Source: Desmonostoc muscorum FACHB-395 (GTDB lineage: Bacteria; Cyanobacteriota; Cyanobacteriia; Cyanobacteriales; Nostocaceae). From it: a DNA stretch of 64,000 nucleotides. Within the stretch, counting starts at the first letter, position 1. Every line of letters starts with the position of its first letter. The notes beneath the pieces were generated by a model that saw only the letters and a list, made by a program, of their open reading frames with translations, was not told where the DNA came from and did not search any database. A program made the translations under genes and the position numbers. Shown piece after piece: positions 9,384 through 17,648 of the stretch. The stretch spans positions 62,001 through 126,000 of the forward strand of contig NZ_JACJSF010000016.1 of the NCBI RefSeq assembly GCF_014698035.1. Reading direction: 5' to 3'.

Positions 9384-9593
9384 TAAAATCCAACGAGGAA
9401 ATGTAAACGTATATCATGTAATTAGTACCTATAAAGGTTTGAATTATCGAAGCGGCAGCAGTTCATTATTAATCCCGATCGGGTATTGAAACCTGCCATA
9501 GCTGCTGTATTATTTCCTGCAAACATGACAAACTACCAAGATTTACTTGGGTTAAATACAAATTCAGGATAACCTTATAGTGTCAGCGTTTTA

Positions 9594-11051
9594 TTAACTT
9601 TCTTGAATTGGATAAACCTGATGCCCCCTGATTTCTACTCTGTGTGTGGCAAGGCATTTCTCCCAACCTTCACGCGTACCAATGTCGCTTTTTTGGTTAA
9701 GCAGCCCTAATTCCTGTTCTTGTTGGGTGAGTTTAGCAAATTCTTGGTAGCGTGGATAGTTACTGGTAACAAATGTTTCCTTGCGGTGCAAAATCGGTGG
9801 ATTGTCCCTAGTTGCATAGTCTCGATGAGTGACGAAGAGGGTTTTTAAATCAATACCTATACTGGCTTTTAACGCCGGGTGGGGATCAGTGTCGAATTCG
9901 GGGTAAGACAGATAGGATATTTGCGGCTTATCAGTGTGATATTTAATTAATGTGGCTTCATCGATACGCCCAATGGTACGACTAGCGCAACCTTCACAAA
10001 TTCGTAGTACGGGATCAAGTGCTGCTAATGCGGAAACATGGACATAAAGCGCACCACGTGTATGTTTACCAATTTTGCTTTTTTCACACGCAGTTTTAAT
10101 CACTCCAGGTTTACCTAAACTGAAAAGCTTTTGGTCGGCTACTTGACAAGCTTCCTCATAGCTACTAAAAAAGGCTTTGATATCGTGACGCATTTCTGGG
10201 GCTAGTTTTTGCCATGCCGGACGTTTATCAAAGTGAGTCAGGGCAAGATAAACTTGGATATCCAGAGAACGACGGTAAGCGATCGCATCCCATTCAGCCT
10301 CATCAGTAGCTTGCAAAACTACACCAAAGGCGCGGCGAAAGTTACCAAATTCGCTCAGTAATTCCTGTTCATTTTCCAATTCGCCTTTGACGGGTAGTCT
10401 ACCGCGTTTGGTAAAAAAAGCCATGAGTGGTTGCAGCTGTTCTTGATAGTCTTCAAACCGCTTGATGGGGATACGGACTCGCGGTGTAGAGGTTGTAGAA
10501 AAGAAGCGGATAGCTTTGTAGCTTTCTTTTTGGGCTTCATCTCGAAAAACAAAGTATACGCCTAGTGCGATCGGTACTGCATCGACATTTAGGACTTCAT
10601 CAATATAAGTTTTGAGTTCTTGTTGTTCGTAATATTTCTGAAAAGTATTGCGGCGCGTCACAATGCCATCATTGTAAGCAAGTTGGGTTTTACTGGGAGC
10701 GTTAATCAGGATTTGAGCCGCGACAATTAAAACTTTTCCAGTGAGTTCCCAAGCTTGGATCAGGCTTTGACGGCGTTCTTCTGAGTCTTCAATGACGTTA
10801 AGGACATAACCCAAGTTGACTACATCGGCGGGGGTGCGTGGGACATCGGGATAGTAGTAAGGGTCCCAGCCTGTGCTGGTATAGCCTAAGTTTTTTACTC
10901 GCTGGACATCACCACCGTAGCCGCAGCCGTAGTCAAAAAAAGTGGTGTCTTGATTGAGGATTGAGCCTTCTATAGCCAATCGTACAGGGCGAGATATATC
11001 AATGCGAGCGATCGCAGCTCTATGACGCTCAATTTCTAGCGCTTCAGGCAT
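9594..11051 (-). CDS. DNA phosphorothioation-associated putative methyltransferase
   Basis: The N-terminal third (about 35-180) is a Rossmann-like methyltransferase with SAM motif I at 40-47 (DYGCGYGG), a WDPYYYP acidic strand and VNLGYVLNVIED at the motif IV position. No NPPY or DPPY catalytic box of DNA N-methyltransferases is seen. The remaining 300 residues are family-specific, with four Cys near residue 310-355 that could bind metal. From memory, this architecture is the family found clustered with dnd genes by phylogenetic profiling. It lies 51 bases behind dndE on the same strand and is probably co-transcribed. Its biochemical role is not established. Confidence 0.85.
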   Translation of the reverse strand: MPEALEIERHRAAIARIDISRPVRLAIEGSILNQDTTFFDYGCGYGGDVQRVKNLGYTSTGWDPYYYPDVPRTPADVVNLGYVLNVIEDSEERRQSLIQAWELTGKVLIVAAQILINAPSKTQLAYNDGIVTRRNTFQKYYEQQELKTYIDEVLNVDAVPIALGVYFVFRDEAQKESYKAIRFFSTTSTPRVRIPIKRFEDYQEQLQPLMAFFTKRGRLPVKGELENEQELLSEFGNFRRAFGVVLQATDEAEWDAIAYRRSLDIQVYLALTHFDKRPAWQKLAPEMRHDIKAFFSSYEEACQVADQKLFSLGKPGVIKTACEKSKIGKHTRGALYVHVSALAALDPVLRICEGCASRTIGRIDEATLIKYHTDKPQISYLSYPEFDTDPHPALKASIGIDLKTLFVTHRDYATRDNPPILHRKETFVTSNYPRYQEFAKLTQQEQELGLLNQKSDIGTREGWEKCLATHRVEIRGHQVYPIQES

Positions 11052-11102
11052 AATATTAGTTGTCAGTTAACGGTGAACAGTTAACAGTCAACTAATATCC
11101 TT

Positions 11103-11489
11103 TCAATTTTTAACCGCTAGTTCAATTAAATCTTCAATTTTCTTGATATTTGGATCGCCTGCTAAGTAACCAATTCCTCGATGTAAATGTAAGCGGAATT
11201 GGGTGGCAAGGGTTTCTTTATCGGTGGGATAACCGTCGTTGTGACAGCGTTGCTTAAGGGCGAGAAGGAGTATATCAGACATTTCGCCACCAAAGACGCG
11301 CCAACTCATTTCGACGTTGCTATCCTGGGGGATTGGGACGGGGGAGGGTGTGGTTGATTCTGCGAGGGAACGACAAAATGCCCAACGGCATAGGATATTC
11401 CATTGGTCGATTTTAGTGCTGCGCTTAAGTTTGGTAAGTTGGTCTTTAGCTGTTTGAGAGAGTTTTATTCTTTCGATTGGGGATTCCAT
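11103..11489 (-). CDS. dndE: DNA sulfur modification protein DndE
   Basis: This 128-residue basic protein opens with IERIKLSQTAKDQLTKLKRST and continues with a WNILCRWAFCRSLAE helix. It closes with FRLHLHRGIGYLAGD, the lysine- and histidine-rich helical face typical of DndE. In known systems DndE is a small DNA-binding subunit required with DndC and DndD for phosphorothioation. It starts 97 bases after dndD ends and is followed by the methyltransferase-like gene, the usual order dndC-dndD-dndE plus accessory. Length agrees with the family (110-130). Confidence 0.92.
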   Translation of the reverse strand: MESPIERIKLSQTAKDQLTKLKRSTKIDQWNILCRWAFCRSLAESTTPSPVPIPQDSNVEMSWRVFGGEMSDILLLALKQRCHNDGYPTDKETLATQFRLHLHRGIGYLAGDPNIKKIEDLIELAVKN

Positions 11490-11586
11490 AATCTTCCTAA
11501 AAATTGAGGTAATTTTTGTTTATAAACCCAAACAGTAGCGAACCGCAGTTTCAACTTCAAGCATCTTGGAGTCAGAAATATATCTA

Positions 11587-13572
11587 CTACCAAAAATATC
11601 CTGGTTGTATGGTTGTTTGGCGGGTAGTGGAGTCATATTTAAGCAGATATTCACGAGCGATCGCTTCGTTTTCTCGCAGTGTTTCAACTTCTTTTTTGCC
11701 AATCTCGGTATCTGTAGATAACAAAATCACTTGATGGCTGGCTGATGGAAAGTAACGTTCAACTAAGTTACTGCGGTGAGAGGAGTCTAGTCTACCTAGT
11801 GGCGTATCGATTGCTACTGGTAGGCGGTGTCCAGAGACTTTGGCTAAACCCCAGAGGAATGCGATCGCAAGTAGTTGTTTTTCGCCTGCTGATAAACGAT
11901 GTTTAGGGACAGGTTTACCATTTAAATCGTAAAGCAAAAGGCTGAAAGTCTTAGTATCAATGGTGATGCGATGCACTAAGTCTGATTTGTGGAGAAGATA
12001 AAGGAAGCAATTTTTAACTTCCTCCTCTAATTTATTGAGTTTTCGCAGAGTTAATTTTTCACGAAAAATCTTGAGTGTGTTTTGAACTTTCGCTGCTGAG
12101 GTAATAATATGTTCGCTATTTTTATGTTTAATATTTTCTACAGTATAATCACTTAATTCTCTTTTTGACTTGGCAATAATAGTTTCTAATTCAGCTAAAC
12201 GGCGGCGGATTGTTTCGTAATTTGCTTTAGCTTCAACAACTTGATTTTGTGCAGCTTCTAGTGCTTGACGCAGCTTTGTATAATCTTCTGGTGCTGCTGC
12301 TGTTTGCACTTGCCTTTCGAGAGTATGAATTTCCTCTTCTTTATTTTTGATAATAGCTAATTTCTCTTTTGCAGAAAGTTTAGAATTTTGTAAGTGATAT
12401 ATAAGATTATCTAGCTGACTTAAAGTTTCATCATCGGCTAATAGCCAAGGTGCTTCTATCTGGATAGTCTTTGCATATAAACTATCTACATCTTGGATCA
12501 AAAATGATTGGATTTTTTCAACTTGTATCGGAGAAATTTCTACTTGATTTAGCCAAGTAAGTAAGCGCTGATCTCGCTCAATTAACAAATCTTTAGAAAT
12601 CTGTACCTGTTGATGGCGAAATTCTTTTTCTCCCTGTGCTTGCGCCTGAGTAAGCAAATTGGGAATTAATGCCAGAGGTAAAACATCAGCCGCTAATTCA
12701 CACATTGACTGACGTACTTGTTCAATTTCCGCAGTTTTTGTATCCTGTTGTAGTTCTAGTTGATTGCGTTCTGCTGCAATCTTTCCACCTTCAGAAATGA
12801 ATTTATCAAAGGCTTCTTGCTGCTTTTGTTCTAACTCTTCTACCTGATTTTTGAGAGTTTCTAATTTCTCTCCTGTTATTTGATAATCTTCTTGCTGTTG
12901 GGTTAACCTAGTTTCAATTTCCTCTAGGTTTGCTAAATCCTTACTATTACCAACTTCTTTAAGTTTACGGTTAACTAAGATATCTAAATCAATTGCTAAA
13001 CGATCTGCTAACTCTAGCCCTAAAAGTCCGCGTATTGCGTCTACTACAACTGGTGGTGGTGTTTCTTGTTCTGCGAGTTCTTTAACTTGTTCACCATCAA
13101 AGAGAAATAAGTTAGAAATCCCTAATGGCAAAAGATTTTCAATATATTCATCCCAAATATTAACTAAAGCATCAGGCCAGGTATCACTGTCACCTAAAAT
13201 ACCTAATGTATCTTTACCGTCTTTAGGATTTTTTGTCCAACTACGGACAACACGGTATTTTATTGGTTTATCGTTTTCAATATGTTCAAAAAGTAATTCA
13301 ATCCGGGTGTCTGCAACTGGATCAATTTTATTGTTAACGCATTGATTGAGAAAATCACTATAACTTAAATTACCACGGGTAGAACATTGGGCACGAGCGC
13401 CATAAAGGGCGAGACGAATGGCATCCATAAGCGTGGTTTTTCCACCGCCATTCATACCACCTAATAGGATGATTGGGTGTGAGTTTCCCTCATCAATTTT
13501 TGGGTTAAGATTGATTACCTGTTTACCACTGTAGGGGCCAAAGTTTTGTAAAACGAGTTCAAGAAATATCAT
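11587..13572 (-). CDS. dndD: DNA sulfur modification protein DndD (SMC-like ATPase)
   Basis: This is a 661-residue ABC/SMC-type ATPase. The N-terminal half-site has Walker A GGMNGGGKTT (38-47) and the DndD-typical LFLFDGEQVKEL near residue 160. A long coiled coil (about 190-500) follows. The C-terminal half-site has signature LSAGEKQLLAIAF and Walker B/D-loop VAIDTPLGRLDS. DndD supplies ATP-dependent DNA opening or nicking for sulfur insertion by DndC. It normally follows dndC directly; here a 685-base stretch with an IS200-type transposase separates them, so dndD may depend on a new or read-through promoter. Confidence 0.95.
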   Translation of the reverse strand: MIFLELVLQNFGPYSGKQVINLNPKIDEGNSHPIILLGGMNGGGKTTLMDAIRLALYGARAQCSTRGNLSYSDFLNQCVNNKIDPVADTRIELLFEHIENDKPIKYRVVRSWTKNPKDGKDTLGILGDSDTWPDALVNIWDEYIENLLPLGISNLFLFDGEQVKELAEQETPPPVVVDAIRGLLGLELADRLAIDLDILVNRKLKEVGNSKDLANLEEIETRLTQQQEDYQITGEKLETLKNQVEELEQKQQEAFDKFISEGGKIAAERNQLELQQDTKTAEIEQVRQSMCELAADVLPLALIPNLLTQAQAQGEKEFRHQQVQISKDLLIERDQRLLTWLNQVEISPIQVEKIQSFLIQDVDSLYAKTIQIEAPWLLADDETLSQLDNLIYHLQNSKLSAKEKLAIIKNKEEEIHTLERQVQTAAAPEDYTKLRQALEAAQNQVVEAKANYETIRRRLAELETIIAKSKRELSDYTVENIKHKNSEHIITSAAKVQNTLKIFREKLTLRKLNKLEEEVKNCFLYLLHKSDLVHRITIDTKTFSLLLYDLNGKPVPKHRLSAGEKQLLAIAFLWGLAKVSGHRLPVAIDTPLGRLDSSHRSNLVERYFPSASHQVILLSTDTEIGKKEVETLRENEAIAREYLLKYDSTTRQTTIQPGYFW

Positions 13573-13674
13573 TGATTTTTAAGATTATTAAATAGTAGGA
13601 AAAGAGATATTGGGCGAATATGATTCACAGTTACACAGGCAAAGTTTATTAAGATACCGAGCGGAGTTTATAAG

Positions 13675-13729
13675 ATACCGGGTGAATGGAATTCGCGGCT
13701 ACACAGGCAAAGTCCACCTGCGTGGACTA
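13675..13729 (+). repeat. REP-like hairpin repeat, copy B
   Basis: The repeat has a GCGAATGGAATTCGC-like palindrome, a TACACAGGCAAA linker and a GTCCACCTGCGTGGAC stem. Copies sharing this plan lie at 13611-13648 (decayed), 14170-14247 (reverse orientation) and 15908-15963. Such units are common in Nostoc-type genomes. Confidence 0.8.
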
Positions 13730-13750
13730 AATTCATACATAATTTTTGGG

Positions 13751-14173
13751 TTATTTTGGAGTTAGTTCCCAGGTGGGGATGATTGATTTTTGGCTATGGT
13801 GGGTAGCTTGGTTTCTGATGTAATTGGCTATATTATCAATGGCATCATGACTCACTGTAAAAGCTCCATAGCTACCTTGCCATTTAAAAAACTCACCTGG
13901 CTTGATTTCGTGGGTGATGAAATGGGACGAACTTCCCTTAATTTGTTTAACCAATTCAGAGATACTGATGGTTGGTGGAAAACCCGTTAGCAGATGGACA
14001 TGATCTTCAATACCGCCAATTGCAATTACGGTACATTTTAACTGTTCAGATTCTCGAATAATTGCCCCGTAAACTTCCTTCTGAATATCAGGCGTAATTA
14101 GGGGCAATCTATCCCAGGTTGCCCAAACATAATGCAAATACAATTGTGTAAAACTTGCTCTCATTTTCTTCAA
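13751..14173 (-). CDS. IS200/REP-associated tyrosine transposase (HUH)
   Basis: This 140-residue protein has the HUH metal motif at H58-V-H60 (IEDHVHLLTGFPP) and the nucleophilic tyrosine at Y118 in IANYIRNQATHH, followed by the H/Q-rich helix of the family. ATG at 14164 (MRASFTQLYLHYVW) is an equally good start. These enzymes cut and join single-stranded DNA at hairpins and act on IS200/IS605 ends or REP elements. It is intact in length and lies on the same strand as dndC and dndD. The adjacent hairpin repeats are its likely substrates. Confidence 0.9.
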   Translation of the reverse strand: MKKMRASFTQLYLHYVWATWDRLPLITPDIQKEVYGAIIRESEQLKCTVIAIGGIEDHVHLLTGFPPTISISELVKQIKGSSSHFITHEIKPGEFFKWQGSYGAFTVSHDAIDNIANYIRNQATHHSQKSIIPTWELTPK

Positions 14174-14247
14174 CCCACGAAGGTGGGTTTCGTCTGTGTA
14201 GCCGCGATTTCCAATCGCCCGGTATTCATCCGGTATTCGCCCGGTAT
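14170..14247 (-). repeat. REP-like hairpin repeat, copy C
   Basis: This is the reverse-oriented copy upstream of the transposase. It has the stem ACCCACGAAGGTGGGT, a GTCTGTGTAGCCGC linker and a GCGATTTCCAATCGC palindrome. Three CCGGTATTC units follow (14219-14247), an extension not present in the other copies. Confidence 0.8.
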
Positions 14248-14257
14248 TCTATTATTC

Positions 14258-15877
14258 TTATGAATCTTTCTTTTTAAATTTCATACTTGCCCAAGTTACC
14301 TCTTCATCACTGTCACTTTTACCTTCATCGACTTCATTGATTGCTGCAACATCGCCCAAAGTCATCTGTTTGACTTTGGCAACATCACCTTGACTAACTG
14401 CTTCGCTTAACTCGCGTTTCAAACGAGCATTTTTAATCGCATCTTCTGGAGAACGGGAACTCGTATTAAAACATTTTTCTAGGGTGTCGTATATCCCCAC
14501 ACGACGAGTTTTTTTGCGATACTGGCGTTCTGTGTCTAACAATTTCGCCATGAGTTCCAAGTGCATCGCGTCACCTTCACAGATTTCTTCTAATACTATC
14601 CATTCATCACGACCTATTAGGCTATAGTCTGCACCAGGACGGGGGTCTTGAAATTCTTCGCCTGTCACTTCTTGATAAATCCGGGGTAAGCTATCATCAA
14701 ATTCGTGTTTTTCTTCTAGCCAAATGCGACGAATTTCGCTCATTTCTTCGAGAGTAATTAGGGTGATATCGCGCATACTTTCTGGCGCTGTACGACGGGT
14801 TTTTGTTTGCGCTTCTAATAATCGTCTGAGCCAATGTTCCCGCCAATATTTAGTATAGGGGCCAGGGATTGGTACAACAGTTGTTTCCCCATCTTTATTG
14901 CGCTCAAATAGTTGGACATCTCCCCAAATTCTTCTAAAATCTCTCTTGTCCCAGTCATCTTTAATATCTAGTTCGTTACGGATATCCAATAGAGGCTGCA
15001 TCCATTCTTTCTCTTCATCATTTTGGATCATTGCCTCCATTGATTTATCCTTACTAACTATTGTGCAAACCCAGCAGCCAAATCGTGAATCACCACAGCT
15101 AGGAGTAGAAGTATCAACAACTAGTGGACATTCATTATCGGCTGTTGCACCTCGATACATAATGAATAAGTCTTTGTTACTATATCCCCAAGAATTTTGC
15201 CACTGATTTAAGTAAATCCAAACTTCATCAGTACGCCAATCTTCAATAGGAAGATAAATCAATGAGTTAGGTCTATTGGGATTAGTATTTATGTGATCAC
15301 GTACCCGCGATTCTCTATGTTTAGCCATCGTAGCAGCACGTTTTGTACTTTCAGCCTTGCGTGTACCTAAGACAAGAATTACTTCACCATTAGACCTAAT
15401 AACTGCACGGATAAAGCTGTCAGATGGTTGAATTTTAAGGCGTTCAGTACACCATCTAAATCTGTTTCGTGGCGCTGGGTAGCCTTTCCCAATTAAGTTT
15501 ACCCAAAAGGTATCCTTAATTGCAGGATAAAGCAAATGGGGTTCAATTGGCATTTCTTGCTCTTTAGCAGCAACTTTCATCTGTTCTAAAGAGTTACGTA
15601 CCCAAACAGAGACCACAGGATTTTCTACCAGCGTATCAGTTGTAATAACATGAATAGTCTTTTTTCGCTTTTCAACTGGTAGTGCCGCGATCGCATTCCA
15701 GATAAGCTGTAAGGTAGCAGTACTGTCTTTTCCACCCGAATAGCCTACCACCCAAGGGATCTCATCTAAACAATACAATTCTTGAATTTCAATGGTGAGA
15801 GCTTGGATGTAGTCCACTAACTCTGCTACAGTACGTGTTTGCTGACCTTTATTTTCTGCTTGTTGTGCTGTAGTCAT
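14258..15877 (-). CDS. dndC: DNA sulfur modification protein DndC (sulfurtransferase)
   Basis: This 539-residue PAPS-reductase-like ATP pyrophosphatase has a PP-loop SGGKDS at 47-52. It carries the Cys cluster expected for the 4Fe-4S centre: C143 (RWCTERLK), C250, C261, C268 and C271 (NECP...SCGDSRFGCWVC). DndC activates the DNA backbone with ATP and receives sulfur from a cysteine desulfurase (DndA or a housekeeping IscS). No dndA is in this window, so the desulfurase must be encoded elsewhere. The gene is divergent from dndB across a 172-base region holding a palindrome and a REP-like repeat. Confidence 0.96.
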   Translation of the reverse strand: MTTAQQAENKGQQTRTVAELVDYIQALTIEIQELYCLDEIPWVVGYSGGKDSTATLQLIWNAIAALPVEKRKKTIHVITTDTLVENPVVSVWVRNSLEQMKVAAKEQEMPIEPHLLYPAIKDTFWVNLIGKGYPAPRNRFRWCTERLKIQPSDSFIRAVIRSNGEVILVLGTRKAESTKRAATMAKHRESRVRDHINTNPNRPNSLIYLPIEDWRTDEVWIYLNQWQNSWGYSNKDLFIMYRGATADNECPLVVDTSTPSCGDSRFGCWVCTIVSKDKSMEAMIQNDEEKEWMQPLLDIRNELDIKDDWDKRDFRRIWGDVQLFERNKDGETTVVPIPGPYTKYWREHWLRRLLEAQTKTRRTAPESMRDITLITLEEMSEIRRIWLEEKHEFDDSLPRIYQEVTGEEFQDPRPGADYSLIGRDEWIVLEEICEGDAMHLELMAKLLDTERQYRKKTRRVGIYDTLEKCFNTSSRSPEDAIKNARLKRELSEAVSQGDVAKVKQMTLGDVAAINEVDEGKSDSDEEVTWASMKFKKKDS

Positions 15878-15907
15878 TTCTCCTTCTCTCTGGAAACACT
15901 GGCGTAA

Positions 15908-15963
15908 TATTCGGGCGAATAGAATTCGCGTCTACACAGACAAAACCCAGCGACCTGGGTTGA
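15908..15963 (+). repeat. REP-like hairpin repeat, copy D, in dndC-dndB promoter region
   Basis: It contains GCGAATAGAATTCGC, a TCTACACAGACAAA linker and an AACCCAGCGACCTGGGTT stem, in the same orientation as copy B. It starts 31 bases upstream of the dndC start codon, so it sits in the dndC leader or promoter. Confidence 0.8.
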
Positions 15964-15992
15964 ATAAAAGTTTTTAAAAACTTTACTACTAA

Positions 15993-16010
15993 TATCCAAA
16001 TTTTTGGATA
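15993..16010. promoter_or_regulatory. Palindrome upstream of dndB, candidate operator
   Basis: TATCCAAA and TTTGGATA form an inverted repeat with a 2-base spacer, centred 48 bases before the dndB ATG in the divergent dndB-dndC region. DndB homologues are known to repress dnd genes by binding promoter inverted repeats, so this is a plausible operator. No binding evidence exists here; the site is AT-rich and could arise by chance. Confidence 0.45.
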
Positions 16011-16049
16011 ATTAAACTACATAATCCTATTCTGTTTTTAAAATTTAAC

Positions 16050-17648
16050 ATGAAAGATAGTGCATCTGAGCCAACGGCTGACATCGCTAGAGAATACCTG
16101 GAACGAGAAAATAAGGAAAAACAGGTACTAGCTTTACTCCTAGAGAAGTTTTTAGGGAGAAAAGATCAGATTCTCGTTCAAAAAACCGAGATGGGTGGTA
16201 CTGAGGCTTATGTTAGCTCTGTTACACTGGAATGGTTCGCAGGTCGGGTTCACTTTGCCTCTGGCTTACCTCTGTTTCAGAAAAAGTACAATCCTGAGAC
16301 TGATAATATCGAGATTGACGCAGATAGTATTGATGAAATTCAACAACGTCCCCTTGATTGGTCACGTCAAGCACCGCTAGTCCAGTATTTAGCGGCTAGA
16401 CAAAATCACAAGTTTCCGCCAGTGTTGGTAGTAATTAATCAACCGTGGGTAGATAATCCCAAAGCTGCTGAGTGGGATAGTGAAGGACGCGCCACAAAGT
16501 CTACGACTGATTTTATACCCTTAGATAAAGACGCTAAAGTAGGTCTGCTAAATATTTCTGAGGATGATGTAACTATTTATGCTTTAGATGGTCAACACCG
16601 ATTAATGGGTGTACAGGGGTTGATGGAGTTAATTAAAACTCGCAAACTCCAGCGCTATAAAAAAGATAAAGGTGCTGATGACAGTTTTATTACAGTAAAT
16701 GATTTGATAGAAAAATACCAAGTAGACCTTGCTTACTTGCAAAATTTACCCAAGGAGAAAATTGGTATTGAGTTCATCTGTGCGGTAGCGGCTGGGGAAA
16801 CTCGCACCCAGGCGAGGCGCAGGGTAAGATCAATTTTTGTTCATGTCAACCTGATGGCTGCACCATTGACTAAAGGACAATTAACACAGTTGAATGAAGA
16901 TGATGGTTTTGCGATCGTTGCTAGAAAAATTGCAGTTACACATCCACTATTAGAACAACGACAAGAACGCAATCCTCGTGTTAATTGGAATAGTGCAACA
17001 GTGGCTTCCAATTCTACAGTTTTGACGACTTTGCAAGCTCTACAAGATATGTCTGAGCGATATTTAGTTCATAAGTTTCCTCACTGGAAACCCTTGGAGA
17101 AAGGTTTAATTCCCATGCGTCCAGAGGATGAAGAAATTGAGCAGGGAATTGAGGAATTTAAAAAGCTATTTGATTCTTTGGCTAGTCTTTCTAGTTATAA
17201 AATTTTAGAACACGAGGATACACCAGCTTTACGACGCTTCAGCTTTGAGAAAGATGGAGGTGAAGGAAATATGCTTTTCCGTCCAGTTGCTCAAGTTGCA
17301 TTAGCGCAAGCTTTAGGAATTTTGGTTTTTAAAAAAGGTTTTTCCCTAGCAGATATTTTTAAGAAACTGCGGAAGTTTGACCAGCAAGGTGGTTTTAGTG
17401 GTATGGAATATCCCCAATCTCTCTGGTATGGGATTTTGTATGACCCAAATAAAAAGCGGGTGCAGGTTGCTGGACGAGATTTGGCAGCGAAGTTATTGGT
17501 TTATATCCTGGGTGGAATTCAGGAACAGATGGAACGTGCTGAACTTCGTAAGGCTTTGGCGGATGCTAGAACTGTGGAAGATAAAACTATAGGTTTTGAT
17601 GGTAAGTTTGTTGAACCGAAAGCTGTAGGACTTCCACCTATCCTGTAA
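16050..17648 (+). CDS. dndB: DNA sulfur modification protein DndB (DGQHR domain)
   Basis: This 532-residue protein carries the diagnostic DGQHR motif at 180-184 (IYALDGQHRLMG). It also has the ParB-like region VLVVINQPWVDNP before the motif and a VHVNLMAAPLTKGQL segment after it. In studied systems DndB is dispensable for sulfur insertion and acts as a negative regulator that influences modification level and site choice. It is transcribed away from dndC. Its stop codon directly abuts the stop codon of the convergent HNH gene (17648/17649), so the two transcripts will overlap. Confidence 0.93.
   Translation: MKDSASEPTADIAREYLERENKEKQVLALLLEKFLGRKDQILVQKTEMGGTEAYVSSVTLEWFAGRVHFASGLPLFQKKYNPETDNIEIDADSIDEIQQRPLDWSRQAPLVQYLAARQNHKFPPVLVVINQPWVDNPKAAEWDSEGRATKSTTDFIPLDKDAKVGLLNISEDDVTIYALDGQHRLMGVQGLMELIKTRKLQRYKKDKGADDSFITVNDLIEKYQVDLAYLQNLPKEKIGIEFICAVAAGETRTQARRRVRSIFVHVNLMAAPLTKGQLTQLNEDDGFAIVARKIAVTHPLLEQRQERNPRVNWNSATVASNSTVLTTLQALQDMSERYLVHKFPHWKPLEKGLIPMRPEDEEIEQGIEEFKKLFDSLASLSSYKILEHEDTPALRRFSFEKDGGEGNMLFRPVAQVALAQALGILVFKKGFSLADIFKKLRKFDQQGGFSGMEYPQSLWYGILYDPNKKRVQVAGRDLAAKLLVYILGGIQEQMERAELRKALADARTVEDKTIGFDGKFVEPKAVGLPPIL

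Larger units (their letters stand above)
13594..14250. mobile_element. IS200/RAYT-type element with REP-like flanks between dndC and dndD
   Basis: A HUH transposase gene is bordered by inverted copies of a two-hairpin repeat, at 13675-13729 and 14170-14247, plus a decayed third copy at 13611-13648. The left repeat has the palindrome GAATGGAATTC and a GTCCACCTGCGTGGAC stem; the right copy shows the same plan reversed. The unit separates two genes that are normally adjacent, so I infer that it inserted in the dnd operon. Exact ends cannot be fixed because HUH elements make no target duplication. Confidence 0.65.

Noticed and set aside
9470-9495. CCCGATCGGG palindrome followed by TATTGAAAC, CRISPR-like
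   Set aside because: Single copy, no array; probably an incidental HIP1-related palindrome.
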